A stretch of 64,000 bases of DNA from Massilia aurea (GTDB lineage: Bacteria > Pseudomonadota > Gammaproteobacteria > Burkholderiales > Burkholderiaceae_D), in assembly GCF_024753205.1 (NCBI RefSeq), contig NZ_JANUGZ010000005.1, forward strand, positions 1 through 64,000, read 5' to 3'. Position numbers and translations under genes: made by a program. This document shows positions 1 through 9,781 of this stretch, one piece after another. Within the stretch, counting starts at the first letter, position 1. The number at the start of each line of letters is the position of its first letter. Below the pieces are notes generated by a model. It was not told the origin of the DNA. It was given only the letters and a program-made list of their open reading frames with translations, and ran no database searches.

Positions 1-119
1 TTCGACGCAAATTTCTTATCGAATCGGCTTGCAATTCAAGACGGTATCTGACCCCGGCTGTGATTCTGGTCGCTGGTCAGGCCAAGCGGCAACATTCATT
101 CTCAAATACTGGAGCCAGT
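1..119. other. Leading intergenic stretch
   Basis: No gene is seen before the acetyltransferase start. The segment at 40-58 contains a CTGACCCC-type sequence resembling the ends of the GAGTCGAATT palindromes at 53.2-53.7 kb, but the match is short. Confidence 0.3.
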
Positions 120-599
120 GTGCATAACGAATTACCTGCTAAATCTGCCAGCGTCCGGGTCCGTCAGGCCAACCTCGCGGATCTTGATTTGCTCGTTCCG
201 ATGTTTGACCAATATCGCCAGTTTTACGACCAAGACAGCAATCCCGCCGCAGTGCGAACGTTCCTGGCAGAGCGTTTAAAGAATGGTGATTCGGTCGTGT
301 TTCTTGCGCAGGATGGCGAGGAGGCGCTTGGATTTACTCAGCTGTATCCGAGCTTTTCATCCGTATCGATGGCCCGAACTTTTATACTCAACGATCTGTT
401 TGTTGCAGAAAATGCTCGCCGTCGCGGTATCGGCAAGGCGCTGATCGACGCTGCGATACGGCATGGCAAGGCGACTGGCGCGATCCGCCTGGGCTTATCC
501 ACCGCAAAAGCCAATGAGACTGCACAGACGCTGTATCAGGAAACTGGCTGGGCACGCGAAGAGGCCTTCGTAGCGTACAACCTTGGCCTGCTCGACTGA
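120..599 (+). CDS. GNAT family N-acetyltransferase
   Basis: A 159-residue protein with the GNAT fold: N-terminal strands from VRVRQANLADL, and the acetyl-CoA pyrophosphate-binding motif A (RRRGIGKALIDAAI) at about residues 100-115, followed by the typical ANETAQTLYQETGW helix-strand near the C-terminus. It should transfer an acetyl group from acetyl-CoA to an amine; the substrate cannot be told. I chose the GTG at 120 because GGAG lies 6 nt upstream at 111-114. An in-frame GTG at 60 would add 20 residues lacking family resemblance. The gene stands alone, convergent with ybdD/cstA. Confidence 0.85.
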   Translation: MHNELPAKSASVRVRQANLADLDLLVPMFDQYRQFYDQDSNPAAVRTFLAERLKNGDSVVFLAQDGEEALGFTQLYPSFSSVSMARTFILNDLFVAENARRRGIGKALIDAAIRHGKATGAIRLGLSTAKANETAQTLYQETGWAREEAFVAYNLGLLD

Positions 600-680
600 G
601 GGAGCCTCAGACCTCTCGCGTTCTGCCAGCGCTGGCTTGCAAGGCCTGACCGCGTTCCTGGTAGCGAATCCCCGGTCATG

Positions 681-720
681 AAAAAACCCCAAAAGTTGAC
701 ATCCAACTTTTGGGGTTTTC
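681..720. terminator. Bidirectional intrinsic terminator
   Basis: A 16-bp perfect inverted repeat (683-698 with 704-719) with a 5-nt loop and runs of A on one side and T on the other. It lies between the convergent acetyltransferase and ybdD genes and can serve both. Confidence 0.9.
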
Positions 721-763
721 AGTTCACGCGGCGTCGTCTTGACGACGCCCAGCTGCTACAGGC

Positions 764-958
764 TCAGCAGCACGAAGCCCGACTCCCTCCATACCGCGCC
801 TCCTGACGCTCACGGAAGAACTCCTCGTACGTCATCGCCGGCTCATCCGGATGCGTACGCTCCATGTGCGCCAGGTACGTGTCGTACTCGGGCAGGCCGA
901 CCATCAGGCGCAGCGACTGCCCGAGGTAACTGCCGGCCTGCTTCAGGGTGCCGAACAT
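764..958 (-). CDS. ybdD: YbdD/YjiX family small protein
   Basis: A 64-residue protein of the YbdD/YjiX (DUF466) family, recognisable from the [21 protein letters not shown] and [14 protein letters not shown] blocks. Members are usually encoded directly behind CstA-type transporters, as here, and are believed to support carbon-starvation transport; no enzymatic role is known. It ends in a Cys-Cys pair. Its ATG overlaps the cstA stop by one base (TGATG), so the two are translationally coupled. Confidence 0.9.
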   Translation of the reverse strand: MFGTLKQAGSYLGQSLRLMVGLPEYDTYLAHMERTHPDEPAMTYEEFFRERQEARYGGSRASCC

Positions 959-3024
959 CAGGTCACCTGCGGTGCGGGCATGGCGACGTACGGCGACTCT
1001 TTTGCGGTCGCGCCATTCGCCTTGCGGGCATCCATCATCGTGCGCAGGCCATAGAACAGCACGGCCAGCACGACGAAGATGAAGAAGCCGGCCAGGCTGG
1101 CGTTCACGTAGTCGTTGAAGATGATCCGTTCCATCTCGACGATCGACTTGGCCGGCGCCAGGATCGTGCCGGCGTCGTGCGCGGCCTGGTACTTGTTGGC
1201 GTGCGCCACGAAGCCGATGCGCGGGTCGTCATGGAAGATCTTCTGGTAACCCGCCGTCAGCGTACAGGCCAGCAGCCACACGGTCGGCAGCGCAGTGACC
1301 CACGCGTACTGACCGCGCTTCATCTTGAACAGCACGCAGGTGCCCAGCATCAGCGCAATACCGGCCAGCATCTGATTGGCAATACCGAACAGCGGCCACA
1401 AGGTGTTGATGCCGCCCAGCGGATCGACCACGCCCTGGTACAGGAAGTAACCCCAGGCCGCGACGCACAGGCCGGTGGCCAGCAGGTTGGCCGGGAGCGA
1501 ATCGGTGCGCTTGAGCGATGGTGCGAACGCGCCCAGCAGATCCTGCAGCATGAAGCGGCCGGCGCGGGTGCCCGCGTCCACCGCGGTCAGGATGAACAGC
1601 GCCTCGAACAGGATCGCGAAGTGGTACCAGAACGCCATCATGGTCTGGCCACCGACCAGGTTCGACAGGATGTGGGCCATGCCCACCGCCAGCGTCGGTG
1701 CGCCACCGGCGCGCGAGATGATCGTGTGTTCACCGACGTCACGGGCCATCTGCTCCAGTGCTTCCGGCGTGATCACGAAGCCCATCTGCGAGACGGCAGC
1801 GGCGGCCGATTGCGCGGTGGTGCCCAGCAGGGCGGCCGGGCTGTTCATGGCGAAGTAGACGCCCGGGTCGATGGTCGACGCGGCGATCAGCGCCATCATG
1901 GCGACAAAACTTTCCATCAGCATGCCGCCGTAGCCGATGAAGCGCGCCTGCGTTTCATTTTCCAGCATCTTCGGCGTGGTACCCGAGGCGATCAGCGCGT
2001 GGAAGCCCGACACGGCGCCGCAGGCGATGGTGATGAACAGGAACGGGAAGATGCCGCCCGACCAGACCGGGCCCGAACCATCGACGAACTTCGTCACGGC
2101 CGGCATGCGCAGGTCAGGTGCGACGACCAGAATGCCGATCGCCAGCGCGAGGATGGTGCCGATCTTGAGGAAGGTCGACAGGTAGTCGCGCGGCGCCAGC
2201 AGCAGCCACACGGGAATCACGGCGGCGACAAAGCCGTAGCCGATCAGCATCCAGGTCAGTTCGGTGCCGGTGAAGGTGAACATCGGGCCCCAGACTGGCG
2301 AATCGTGCACCCACTGGCCGCCGATGATGGCGAGCATCAGCAACACGAAGCCGATCAGCGAAATCTCGCCGATGCGCCCGACCCGCACATAGCGCGAGTA
2401 GATGCCCATGAACAGCGCGATCGGGATCGTGGCCATCACGGTGAAGGTGCCCCACGGCGAACCGGTGAGCGCTTTCACGACGATCAGCGCCAGCACGGCC
2501 AGGATGATCACCATGATCATGAAGGTGCCGAGCAGCGCGATCATGCCGGGGATCTCGCCCATTTCGGATTTGATCAGGTCACCGAGCGAACGGCCGTCGC
2601 GGCGCGTGGACATGAACAGCACGATGAAATCCTGCACCGCGCCGGCGAACACGACGCCGGCCAGAATCCACATCATGCCGGGCAGGTAACCCATCTGCGC
2701 GGCAAGCACGGGGCCCACCAGCGGACCGGCGCCGGCAATCGCGGCGAAGTGGTGACCGAACAAAACGTTCTTGTTGGTCGGCACGTAATCGAGGCCATCG
2801 TTGAACTTGTGGGCGGGTGTCTGGCGGGTGGCGTCGAGCCCCAGCACCTTGTTGGCGATGAACTTCGAGTAGAAGCGGTAAGCGATCAGATAGACGCAGC
2901 CGGCGGCCGCGACGATCCAGATGGCATTGATGGTTTCACCGCGTTTGAGCGCGATGTAGCCGAGCGAAAACGCGCCCAGGATGGACAAGGCGATCCATCC
3001 GAGCATGCTCGTCATTTTCTTCAT
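958..3024 (-). CDS. cstA: Carbon starvation protein CstA family transporter
   Basis: A 688-residue polytopic membrane protein (about 16-18 hydrophobic segments) of the CstA family. The family signature [18 protein letters not shown] lies around residues 90-107 and [11 protein letters not shown] in the middle. CstA/BtsT proteins import pyruvate and/or peptides when carbon is short. The start at 3024 was chosen for the GGAG at about 8 nt and the family-like N-terminus; an upstream ATG at 3252 would add 76 unrelated residues overlapping the divergent kinase. It is divergent from a Cache-domain two-component system that probably controls it. Confidence 0.93.
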   Translation of the reverse strand: MKKMTSMLGWIALSILGAFSLGYIALKRGETINAIWIVAAAGCVYLIAYRFYSKFIANKVLGLDATRQTPAHKFNDGLDYVPTNKNVLFGHHFAAIAGAGPLVGPVLAAQMGYLPGMMWILAGVVFAGAVQDFIVLFMSTRRDGRSLGDLIKSEMGEIPGMIALLGTFMIMVIILAVLALIVVKALTGSPWGTFTVMATIPIALFMGIYSRYVRVGRIGEISLIGFVLLMLAIIGGQWVHDSPVWGPMFTFTGTELTWMLIGYGFVAAVIPVWLLLAPRDYLSTFLKIGTILALAIGILVVAPDLRMPAVTKFVDGSGPVWSGGIFPFLFITIACGAVSGFHALIASGTTPKMLENETQARFIGYGGMLMESFVAMMALIAASTIDPGVYFAMNSPAALLGTTAQSAAAAVSQMGFVITPEALEQMARDVGEHTIISRAGGAPTLAVGMAHILSNLVGGQTMMAFWYHFAILFEALFILTAVDAGTRAGRFMLQDLLGAFAPSLKRTDSLPANLLATGLCVAAWGYFLYQGVVDPLGGINTLWPLFGIANQMLAGIALMLGTCVLFKMKRGQYAWVTALPTVWLLACTLTAGYQKIFHDDPRIGFVAHANKYQAAHDAGTILAPAKSIVEMERIIFNDYVNASLAGFFIFVVLAVLFYGLRTMMDARKANGATAKESPYVAMPAPQVT

Positions 3025-3112
3025 TGGTGACTCCTCCGATATGGATTGATGCTTCGTACGCCAGTACATGCCGGCGCCATTCTTTACAGCATGGCAATGA
3101 GTATCTTGCACA

Positions 3113-3165
3113 ATTATCAGGACTGCAAGCGTAACAATTACGCAGGGGCTACGTACCACTACGTA
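3113..3165 (-). promoter_or_regulatory. cstA upstream region with TACGTA direct repeats
   Basis: Two CTACGTA heptamers start at 3149 and 3159, exactly 10 bp apart, each containing the palindrome TACGTA. On the minus strand a GATAAT hexamer lies at 3113-3118, placing the repeats at roughly -45 to -60 of a cstA promoter. LuxR/NarL-type regulators often bind such helically phased short repeats, so the adjacent response regulator is the natural candidate. The assignment is inference. Confidence 0.45.
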
Positions 3166-3226
3166 GGACGCATGCCCGTAACGCACGTAAAATGCCTTGC
3201 TTTCCCCATCAGAAGGCAGTCGGCCC

Positions 3227-4585
3227 ATGCGGCTCAAGCAAAAAGTCATCATGCTGGCGGTCGCGCCGCTGGTCGTGGCCCTGTGCGCGATTACCCTCTA
3301 CGTGCGCCAGCAGGCTGTCACTCTGGCGCAACAGCAGCGCGACACGATCGGCAGCGCCTACCTGGCCAGCAAGGAGGCCGAGCTGCGCCACTACGTCGAA
3401 CTCGCCACGCGCTCGATCGCGCACCTGACCCAGAGCGGGCGCAGCGACCCGGCCACGCAGGCCGAGGCCATCCGCATCCTGTCGTCGCTGAGCTACGGCG
3501 GCGACGGTTACTTTTTCGTGTATGACACGCGTGGCAAGAACCTCGCGCATCCGCGCCAGCCGGAACTGGTCGGCACCGACATGTGGAACTGGCGCGACTC
3601 GACCGGCTCGCTGACCATCCAGCGCCTGATCGGACTGGCCCAGGGCGGTGGCGGCTTCCTGCGCTACACGTGGGCCAAACCATCGAGCAAGACGGCGACG
3701 CCCAAGCTGGGCTACGTGGTGCCGGTTGCACACTGGGGCTGGGTCATGGGCACCGGCATCTACCTCGACGATGTCGAGGCGGCGCTCGAACTGGTCGAGG
3801 CCCAGCAGTCGCGCAACAGCGACCAGACGCTGCTCTGGATGGCGGTGCTGGCCACGCTGGCGACAATCGGCGTGGCCGGTGGCGGGCTGGCGCTGAACAT
3901 CAGCGAAGGGCGCCTGGCCGACGCCAAGCTGCGCGCGCTGGCCCAGCGCGTGGTGGAGTCGCAGGAAGAAGAGCGGGCGCGCCTGTCGCGCGACCTGCAC
4001 GACGGGATCAGCCAGGCGCTGGTGTCGGTCAAGCTGCAGCTGGAGGCGGGCATCATCCGTCTCGACGGCGACGCCGGCAAGCGCGAACTGGCGCGCGCCG
4101 GCCTGGAGCGCACCGTCGACCAGGTCAACGCGGTGCTGGGCGAAGTGCGCCGTATCTCGCACGACCTGCGCCCGACGCTGCTCGACGACATGGGCCTGGC
4201 GCCGGCGCTGGAATACCTGGCCCGCGAATTTGGCGAGGACGCCGGTACGCCAGTGCGCTTTCGCGCGGCCGGCGCCGTGGATGCGTTGCCCGACATGGTC
4301 GGCACGGTGCTGTTTCGCATCGCGCAAGAGGCGCTGACCAATGTCGAACGCCACGCCCAGGCGGGCACCATCGAGCTCTCGCTCGAGCGCGTGGCCAACC
4401 GCGTCAGCCTGTCGATCGCCGACGATGGCGTGGGCTTCGACACCGATGACGTGGCCGTGCACCCGAAGCGGGGCATCGGCTTGAGGAATATGATGGAACG
4501 GATGGAAGCGATCGGCGGGCGACTGTCGGTCAATTCGACGTCCAGCGGCACCAGCGTGGTGGCCAGCATCGACTTGAAGGAGTAG
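3227..4585 (+). CDS. Cache-domain sensor histidine kinase (NarX/DegS class)
   Basis: 452 residues. One membrane helix at about 8-26, a periplasmic single Cache domain (about 35-185, with GGDGYFFVYDTRGKNLAHP typical of sCache_2), a second helix at about 203-222, a HisKA_3 dimerisation domain with the phospho-accepting His258 in RDLHDG, and a HATPase domain with ALTNVERHA and SIADDGVGFD. Single Cache sensors of this type often sense small carboxylates such as pyruvate or acetate. The gene is divergent from cstA and 4 nt before its response regulator. The ATG at 3227 has AGAAGG 10 nt upstream; a TTG at 3197 is possible. Confidence 0.9.
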   Translation: MRLKQKVIMLAVAPLVVALCAITLYVRQQAVTLAQQQRDTIGSAYLASKEAELRHYVELATRSIAHLTQSGRSDPATQAEAIRILSSLSYGGDGYFFVYDTRGKNLAHPRQPELVGTDMWNWRDSTGSLTIQRLIGLAQGGGGFLRYTWAKPSSKTATPKLGYVVPVAHWGWVMGTGIYLDDVEAALELVEAQQSRNSDQTLLWMAVLATLATIGVAGGGLALNISEGRLADAKLRALAQRVVESQEEERARLSRDLHDGISQALVSVKLQLEAGIIRLDGDAGKRELARAGLERTVDQVNAVLGEVRRISHDLRPTLLDDMGLAPALEYLAREFGEDAGTPVRFRAAGAVDALPDMVGTVLFRIAQEALTNVERHAQAGTIELSLERVANRVSLSIADDGVGFDTDDVAVHPKRGIGLRNMMERMEAIGGRLSVNSTSSGTSVVASIDLKE

Positions 4586-4589
4586 GGCA

Positions 4590-5222
4590 GTGAACGGTGA
4601 AACGAAAGAAGTGAAGATTTTGCTGGTGGACGACCACCCTTTGGTGCGCGACGGCCTGCGCGCGCGGCTCGAGTCGGCGCCGCACCTGAACGTCGTGGCC
4701 GAAGCCGGTTCGAGCGCCGAGGCGCTCGAACGCGCCGGCGAATACCATCCCGATTTGGTACTAATGGACGTGAACATGCGCGGCGGCAGTGGTATCGAAG
4801 CCACGTTCCAGCTCACCGCGCGTTTTCCCGGTATTGCAGTCCTGATGTTGTCAATGCACGACAAACCTGAATACGTCAGTCAGGCGATGGGCGCCGGTGC
4901 CCGCGGTTACGTTCTCAAGGATGCGCCCGGCAAGGACATCGTGCTGGCCATCGACACCGTCATGGGTGGCGGCATTTATTACAGCGCCGCGCTGGCGCGC
5001 CAGCTGGCCAACCCGGCCGTGCCGAGCGACCAGCTCACGGCGCGCGAGCACGAAGTACTGGGGCATATCGCTGCCGGCCAGTCGAACAAGCAGATCGCGC
5101 GCGACCTCGATCTGTCGGTGCGCACGGTCGAAACGCACCGCCTGAACATCAAGCGCAAGCTGGGTATCGAAGGCCAGGCAGAACTGATCCGGTTCGCGGT
5201 CCAGCGCGCCGGCGGTAACTGA
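4590..5222 (+). CDS. LuxR/NarL-type response regulator
   Basis: 210 residues, GTG start. N-terminal receiver domain (about 8-125) with acidic pair at LVDDH, phospho-acceptor Asp60 in LVLMD and the conserved Lys in YVLKD; C-terminal GerE/LuxR helix-turn-helix (about 145-205) starting LTAREHEVLGHIAAGQSNKQIA. It is the output partner of the preceding kinase. The most likely local target is cstA, whose promoter region carries phased TACGTA repeats. Confidence 0.92.
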   Translation: MNGETKEVKILLVDDHPLVRDGLRARLESAPHLNVVAEAGSSAEALERAGEYHPDLVLMDVNMRGGSGIEATFQLTARFPGIAVLMLSMHDKPEYVSQAMGAGARGYVLKDAPGKDIVLAIDTVMGGGIYYSAALARQLANPAVPSDQLTAREHEVLGHIAAGQSNKQIARDLDLSVRTVETHRLNIKRKLGIEGQAELIRFAVQRAGGN

Positions 5223-5313
5223 TGGTCAATAAGGGCTGTCCGGTAGGAAACTTCGATTTGCTTTATGGCATTCGGTGCAATAAGATTGCCTGGATACTAC
5301 TTTGAAACTTTCC

Positions 5314-6480
5314 ATGGCAGAGCAGGAAACATATCCACTGGTGGCAATCGAGCCGGTCGCGAATGCGCAAAATGAATGGGTCGCGCTCAACGTGCGCCTG
5401 GCGCCGGGCGCTGACCTGCCGCAGCGCCTGCACACCGTGTTCGGCACGCCCGACCTGTTGGCCGCTGTCGCGCCACTCGACTGCCTGCTGACGCTGGACG
5501 ACCCGTTCCATTTGACCGCCGAGGTGCTGGCGCTGTTGCCCGCCGATCGCGTTGGTTTCGTGATCGACGCCAACGCGCTGGCCACCGATGGCGTGGCGCA
5601 AAAGCTCGTCGAACTGCATGCCTGCGGTTACCGAATCTGGCTGGACGGCGACATCCCTGACGGCGTCACCGCGCCGCCCGCGCTGCGCTCGGTCGCGCGC
5701 AACTGCCGCGTTGCCCCGTTGCCGCCCGGGCGCCTGGTGGCCCTGTTCGCCCCGCACATCGCCTACGGCGTCGACAGCGCGCGCCGCTTCTTCGGTTGCG
5801 AGATCGCCGGCTTCGACTGGTTTATCGGCGACTACGCCTACGATCCCGACATCGCGCCGTCGCCCGACGACGACGGCAGTTCGCGCCGCCGCATCCTCAC
5901 GCTGCTCGGTTTGCTGGCGCGCGACGCCGACTCGTGCGAGCTCGAAGAGCAAGTCAAACAGGATCCGGCGCTGGCCTACAACCTGCTCAAACTGGTCAAT
6001 TCGGCTGCGTTCACCGTCGCCACGCAAGTGACCAGCTTTGCCCAAGCGATCACGGTACTCGGTCGGCGCCAGTTGCAGCGCTGGCTGCAACTGCTGCTGT
6101 ACGCGCGCCAGCAACCGGATGGCCTGCCCAACCTGCTGCTACCGCTGGCCGCGCGCCGCGGCGCCCAGCTCGAAGCGCTCGCGCGCCTGCAGGGCGACGA
6201 CCGCGATGCGCAGGACCTGGCCTTCATGACCGGCGTGTTCTCGTTGCTCGACCGGCTGCTGCACATGCCGATGTCCGAGATCGCGGCCGAACTCTACCTG
6301 CCCGAGGACGTCTACGGCGCGCTCGTGCACCACAGCGGCCAGCTGGGCGCGTGGCTCGAACTGGTCGACGCCAATCCAACCGAGGCCGTGCTGCAGGCCG
6401 CCGGCGTGAGCCTGGAGCACTGGTGGAGCAGCCAGCTGCACGCCTACCACTGGGCAATCGAGGTAGGCCGCAATGTCTGA
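5314..6480 (+). CDS. HDOD-domain protein with degenerate EAL-like N-terminus
   Basis: 388 residues. The N-terminal half (to about residue 180) has the layout of the YuxH-type EAL domain but lacks the EAL, DDFGTG and other metal-binding motifs, so it is probably catalytically inactive. Residues about 185-300 are an HDOD domain ([37 protein letters not shown]), a non-catalytic HD relative used in signalling hubs. It overlaps the following c-di-GMP gene by 8 nt, suggesting joint function. No clear ribosome site precedes ATG 5314; a TTG 12 nt upstream is an alternative. Confidence 0.8.
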   Translation: MAEQETYPLVAIEPVANAQNEWVALNVRLAPGADLPQRLHTVFGTPDLLAAVAPLDCLLTLDDPFHLTAEVLALLPADRVGFVIDANALATDGVAQKLVELHACGYRIWLDGDIPDGVTAPPALRSVARNCRVAPLPPGRLVALFAPHIAYGVDSARRFFGCEIAGFDWFIGDYAYDPDIAPSPDDDGSSRRRILTLLGLLARDADSCELEEQVKQDPALAYNLLKLVNSAAFTVATQVTSFAQAITVLGRRQLQRWLQLLLYARQQPDGLPNLLLPLAARRGAQLEALARLQGDDRDAQDLAFMTGVFSLLDRLLHMPMSEIAAELYLPEDVYGALVHHSGQLGAWLELVDANPTEAVLQAAGVSLEHWWSSQLHAYHWAIEVGRNV

Positions 6481-8536
6481 CGTGCGCGAACTGGCCCCGA
6501 CCGCCTTCGTCCAGGGCACGAGCGCCGTTTGCGACGCCGTCCTGCGCCTGCGCGGCGACGCGCTGGTGCTGGAGCTGAGCCGCCTGGTGCGTATTCTGAC
6601 GGGCAGCGCGCAGGGCCGCTTCGTGCCCGGCCCGGGCCTGGTCGATCCCGGTCAACCCGGCGGGCGCGTGCTGCGCCACGCGGTGGCCGTGGGCCTCGAA
6701 CAATTCGGCTGGTATGAAGTGAGCGGCTTTAGCGACCATGCCGAGGCCAGCGCCCACGCGCTCGCCGCGCTCGCACAGCTGACGGCGAGCCTGATGCAGA
6801 TGCACTCGCTGGCGCAGCGCTCGACCCACGCCTACGCGCAGATGGAAGCGCAACTGGCGCACCAGTCGCAGATCCTCGACCAGATCCACGAGTCGGTGCT
6901 GACGATGGACCAGATGGGCTACATCACCAGCTGGAACCGGGGCGCCGAACGCCTGTTCGGGTACACATCGTTCGAAGCGGTGGGCCGCAACATCCTGTTT
7001 TTGTACGCCGACGAAGACCTGGGCGACGAGGAGGGCGGCGCGTTGCCCGATCTGTTCGCCGAGCATGGCGGGCGCATGATGGAGGTGAAACGCCGCAAGA
7101 AGTCGGGCGACATCTTCTGGGCCAGCCTGTCGCTCTCGCCGCTGCGCGACCTGGCCGGCCGCCCGAATGGCCTGATCGCCTACCTGACCGATATCACCGA
7201 ACGCAAGCAGGCCGAAGAACAGCTACACCACCTGGCCTACTACGACGAGCTGACCGGCCTGCCGAACCGCACGCTGTTCGCGCGCCTGGTCGACCAGGCC
7301 CTGATGGTGGCGCAGCGCAACGAGACGGCCGGCTGCATCCTGTTCATCGACCTGAACCGCTTCAAGCGCGTCAATGACACGCTGGGTCGGCGCATCGGCG
7401 ACGAACTGCTCAAGCAGGTCGGCCAGCGCTTCAAGGCCACGCTGCGCGACGAAGACCTGGTGGCGCGCCTGTCGGGCGACGAATACGCGGTGGGCCTGGC
7501 CGACGTGCGCCAGCACTTCGAAGCCACCACGGTGGCGCAGAAACTGCAGGCCGCGCTCGACGCACCGTTCATGATTGCCGGTCACGACCTGCGCGTGGGC
7601 GCCAGCATTGGCATCAGCGTCTACCCGCAGGACGGCAACGACGCCGAAACGCTGCTGGCGCTGGCCGACATTGCAATGGAGCGGGCCAAGGGCGACGACG
7701 CCAACCCGGACCGCAGCGTCGCGTTCTACAGCCAGGACATGAACAAGGGCATGCAGGAGCGCATGCGCATCGAATCCGGCCTGCGCCACGCGCTGGGTAA
7801 CGGCGAGCTGGTGCTGTACTACCAGCCGAAGTTCGAAATCGCGAGCGGCCGCCTGGTGGGCGCGGAAGCGCTGGTGCGCTGGATGCATCCCGAACGCGGC
7901 ATCGTGCCGCCCGGCGAATTCATCCCGCTGGCCGAGACCACGGGCCTGATCGTGCAGGTGGGCGAGTGGGTGCTGGAAGAAGCCTGCGCGCAGGCGTCGA
8001 TCTGGCAGCGCTCGGGCATCGCCCCGTTCCGCGTCGCGGTGAACGTGTCGGCCCGCGAGTTCACGCCATCGCTGCCGGAGCGCGTGGCCACCACGCTGCG
8101 CCGCTATCAGCTCGATCCATCGTGGCTGGAGCTGGAGATCACCGAGAGCACGCTGATGCACGACGTGGATCGCGTGACGGCCATCATGGACCAGATCACG
8201 GCGCTGGGCGTGTCGCTGTCACTGGATGATTTCGGGACCGGGTTCTCGAGTCTGTCGTATTTGAAGCGGTTCCCGATTCATACGCTCAAGATCGACCGGT
8301 CGTTCACGATGGGGATACCGGCGGATGGGAGTGACTGCGCGATTGCCGGGACGATCATCAGCATGGCGCGACAGTTGTGTTTGCGCGTGATTGCGGAGGG
8401 TGTTGAGACCTTGGACCAGCTGGCGTTTCTGCGCGGGGCAGGGTGTGACGAGGTGCAGGGGTATTTGTATGCGGCGCCGTTGCCGGCGTATGCGTTTGAG
8501 AAGGCGTTGCGGGAGAATTGGGCGTTAGTGGGGTGA
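6473..8536 (+). CDS. PAS-GGDEF-EAL c-di-GMP signalling protein
   Basis: 687 residues, apparently soluble. N-terminal region of unknown fold (1-140), PAS sensor (about 145-255, [18 protein letters not shown]), GGDEF domain (about 260-420) with degenerate SGDEY in place of GGDEF, and EAL domain (about 430-680) with intact EAL in GAEALVRW and [11 protein letters not shown]. Predicted main activity is c-di-GMP phosphodiesterase, with the GGDEF part perhaps a GTP-binding regulator. The start overlaps the HDOD gene by 8 nt. From about 8220 to the stop the codon use changes from GGC/CTG to GGG/TTG. Confidence 0.9.
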   Translation: MSDVRELAPTAFVQGTSAVCDAVLRLRGDALVLELSRLVRILTGSAQGRFVPGPGLVDPGQPGGRVLRHAVAVGLEQFGWYEVSGFSDHAEASAHALAALAQLTASLMQMHSLAQRSTHAYAQMEAQLAHQSQILDQIHESVLTMDQMGYITSWNRGAERLFGYTSFEAVGRNILFLYADEDLGDEEGGALPDLFAEHGGRMMEVKRRKKSGDIFWASLSLSPLRDLAGRPNGLIAYLTDITERKQAEEQLHHLAYYDELTGLPNRTLFARLVDQALMVAQRNETAGCILFIDLNRFKRVNDTLGRRIGDELLKQVGQRFKATLRDEDLVARLSGDEYAVGLADVRQHFEATTVAQKLQAALDAPFMIAGHDLRVGASIGISVYPQDGNDAETLLALADIAMERAKGDDANPDRSVAFYSQDMNKGMQERMRIESGLRHALGNGELVLYYQPKFEIASGRLVGAEALVRWMHPERGIVPPGEFIPLAETTGLIVQVGEWVLEEACAQASIWQRSGIAPFRVAVNVSAREFTPSLPERVATTLRRYQLDPSWLELEITESTLMHDVDRVTAIMDQITALGVSLSLDDFGTGFSSLSYLKRFPIHTLKIDRSFTMGIPADGSDCAIAGTIISMARQLCLRVIAEGVETLDQLAFLRGAGCDEVQGYLYAAPLPAYAFEKALRENWALVG

Positions 8537-8572
8537 GGGGGGCAGAACTCCCTCACACAGCCGATGATTATG

Positions 8573-8578
8573 TATAAT
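8573..8578 (+). promoter_or_regulatory. -10 element of tRNA-Ser promoter
   Basis: A perfect TATAAT ends 11 nt before the tRNA, which fits a start point just ahead of the mature 5' end. No convincing -35 is visible. Confidence 0.6.
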
Positions 8579-8589
8579 GCCGTGCAACA

Positions 8590-8679
8590 GGAAGCGTGGC
8601 CGAGTGGTTGAAGGCAGCAGTCTTGAAAACTGCCGACGGTGTGAGCCGTTCGTGAGTTCGAATCTCACCGCTTCCGCCA
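8590..8679 (+). tRNA. tRNA-Ser (TGA anticodon)
   Basis: A 90-nt class II tRNA with acceptor stem GGAAGCG/CGCTTCC, anticodon loop CTTGAAA (anticodon TGA), a long variable arm, TTCGAAT in the T loop and an encoded CCA. Its last 14 bases form one boundary of the adjacent island. Confidence 0.95.
8666..8679. repeat. Island attachment repeat, left (within tRNA-Ser)
   Basis: CACCGCTTCCGCCA, the tRNA 3' end including CCA, repeated exactly at 14226-14239; the flanking bases differ. Confidence 0.9.
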
Positions 8680-8691
8680 TATATTTCGATT

Positions 8692-8717
8692 AAGCCCTTG
8701 ATTATTAAGGGCTTTTT
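8692..8717 (+). terminator. Terminator after tRNA-Ser (island-borne)
   Basis: Stem AAGCCCTT/AAGGGCTT (8692-8699 with 8707-8714) followed by T residues. It lies inside the island and so replaces the original tRNA terminator, now at 14252-14280. Confidence 0.75.
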
Positions 8718-8751
8718 CTATTTCATGGCAGGGTTACCCGCACTTCTACCC

Positions 8752-8946
8752 TCAATGCCGTGTTGCCTTTAGGCTTTCCGCGTAGGAGTTGATTTCGCTA
8801 AGCGACCATCTTGTGCACCGGGTGGACAGTTTGATTGATCGTGGGAATTCAGGAATGTTGTTGAGCCAGTGCCATGTTGTACTGACGCCGATTCCAAGAA
8901 TGTCCGAAACTTGCTTTACTGAAATAAAACGGTCGCTGTGAATCAT
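8752..8946 (-). CDS. AlpA-family transcriptional regulator/excisionase
   Basis: A 64-residue winged-helix protein of the MerR-like AlpA family: FISVKQVSDILGIGVSTTWHWL (helix-turn-helix), then FPRSIKLSTRCTRWSLSEINSY. AlpA proteins of P4-like satellites activate integrase or act as excisionases. A strong AAGGAGG precedes the ATG. It lies next to the tRNA boundary, at the opposite end from the integrase. Confidence 0.88.
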   Translation of the reverse strand: MIHSDRFISVKQVSDILGIGVSTTWHWLNNIPEFPRSIKLSTRCTRWSLSEINSYAESLKATRH

Positions 8947-9187
8947 TTACTACCTCCTTCTGAAACGGTTAAAGCCGAAGCCTCCTATGTGTGTGTTTGC
9001 AATAGGCGTGCAGATCCGCCAGTGGTTTGCCACCATGATTGCACTCTACCATGTCGGATCGTCTCATGCAAGTTATATCGATTGGGGGTAAGTTTCCAAG
9101 CGAGCAGCAATGTGTTAGATTATGGAAACATCGGAGTCAGCAAAAGCACTCGCTGAATCTGCCCATAGCTTCCATAACGAGACGACC

Positions 9188-9781
9188 ATGAGTATTGTTT
9201 TTGCTCGAAACGGTGTAATGCACGAGACAATTTGTCTCATCGATTACCATAAATATTGGGTGTACGATGAGGAGAACGAAAAGGTAAAGAATCCTGAGTT
9301 CGACGTGCGCTGCGGTCAGTTGCTCGACGTTAAGGGCGACAAGAATGGCCGGAGCTTTGCTCCTTCCGTAACTGCTTTTGGTAATCTTTTAGCGAAGACT
9401 CTGAGGGATTTCAAGCCTTTTGCTCAATATGTAAGCATCGATATTGCCATTGTCCCGAAAAGTGAGGCGGGTCGGGTGGCTCCGGGACTTATCGGGGTAG
9501 CTGAGCGGCTGGTGGCGCTCGATAAGCGTTTTGTATTACCTCGCCCGCAGATTTTGACGCGTACGAAGACAATTGAAAAATTGGCAAGTGGTGGGAATCG
9601 AGCTACGTCTGTACATACGCAATCAATTAGGGCTGATATCGCTATGAATCGCAGAAGGAGGGCTGTACTGCTATTGGACGACATCGGAACGACAGGCAAT
9701 TCGATCATTGCTTGTACTGATCTTATCTATGCAGCTGGCGCTGCTCGCGTGTTCCCCGTCGTATTAGGGCGGACAAAGTGA
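9188..9781 (+). CDS. Phosphoribosyltransferase-domain protein (ComF-like), cargo
   Basis: 197 residues from ATG 9188; an in-frame ATG at 9122 would add 22. The type I phosphoribosyltransferase PRPP loop is clear at about 159-172 (AVLLLDDIGTTGNS), with the preceding strand IAIVPKSEAGR at about 88-97 in the position of the ComF-type motif. A zinc-finger N-terminus typical of ComF is absent. Its stop overlaps the ATG of the DprA-like gene by one base, so the two are made together. Phosphoribosyltransferase and DprA domains together are reported in defence-related loci; I believe this includes PsyrTA/RqlHI, but no RecQ helicase accompanies them here. Substrate unknown. Confidence 0.75.
   Translation: MSIVFARNGVMHETICLIDYHKYWVYDEENEKVKNPEFDVRCGQLLDVKGDKNGRSFAPSVTAFGNLLAKTLRDFKPFAQYVSIDIAIVPKSEAGRVAPGLIGVAERLVALDKRFVLPRPQILTRTKTIEKLASGGNRATSVHTQSIRADIAMNRRRRAVLLLDDIGTTGNSIIACTDLIYAAGAARVFPVVLGRTK

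Noticed and set aside
870..890. GTACG-TGT-CGTAC inside ybdD
   Set aside because: Coding sequence, spacing of 3 instead of 4, no promoter nearby.
739..3030. 763-residue open frame on the plus strand opposite cstA
   Set aside because: Antisense shadow of a gene with strong family identity; composition is Arg/His/Gln-rich without domains.
3209..4864. Long minus-strand frame opposite the kinase
   Set aside because: Shadow of the kinase gene; low complexity and no ribosome site.
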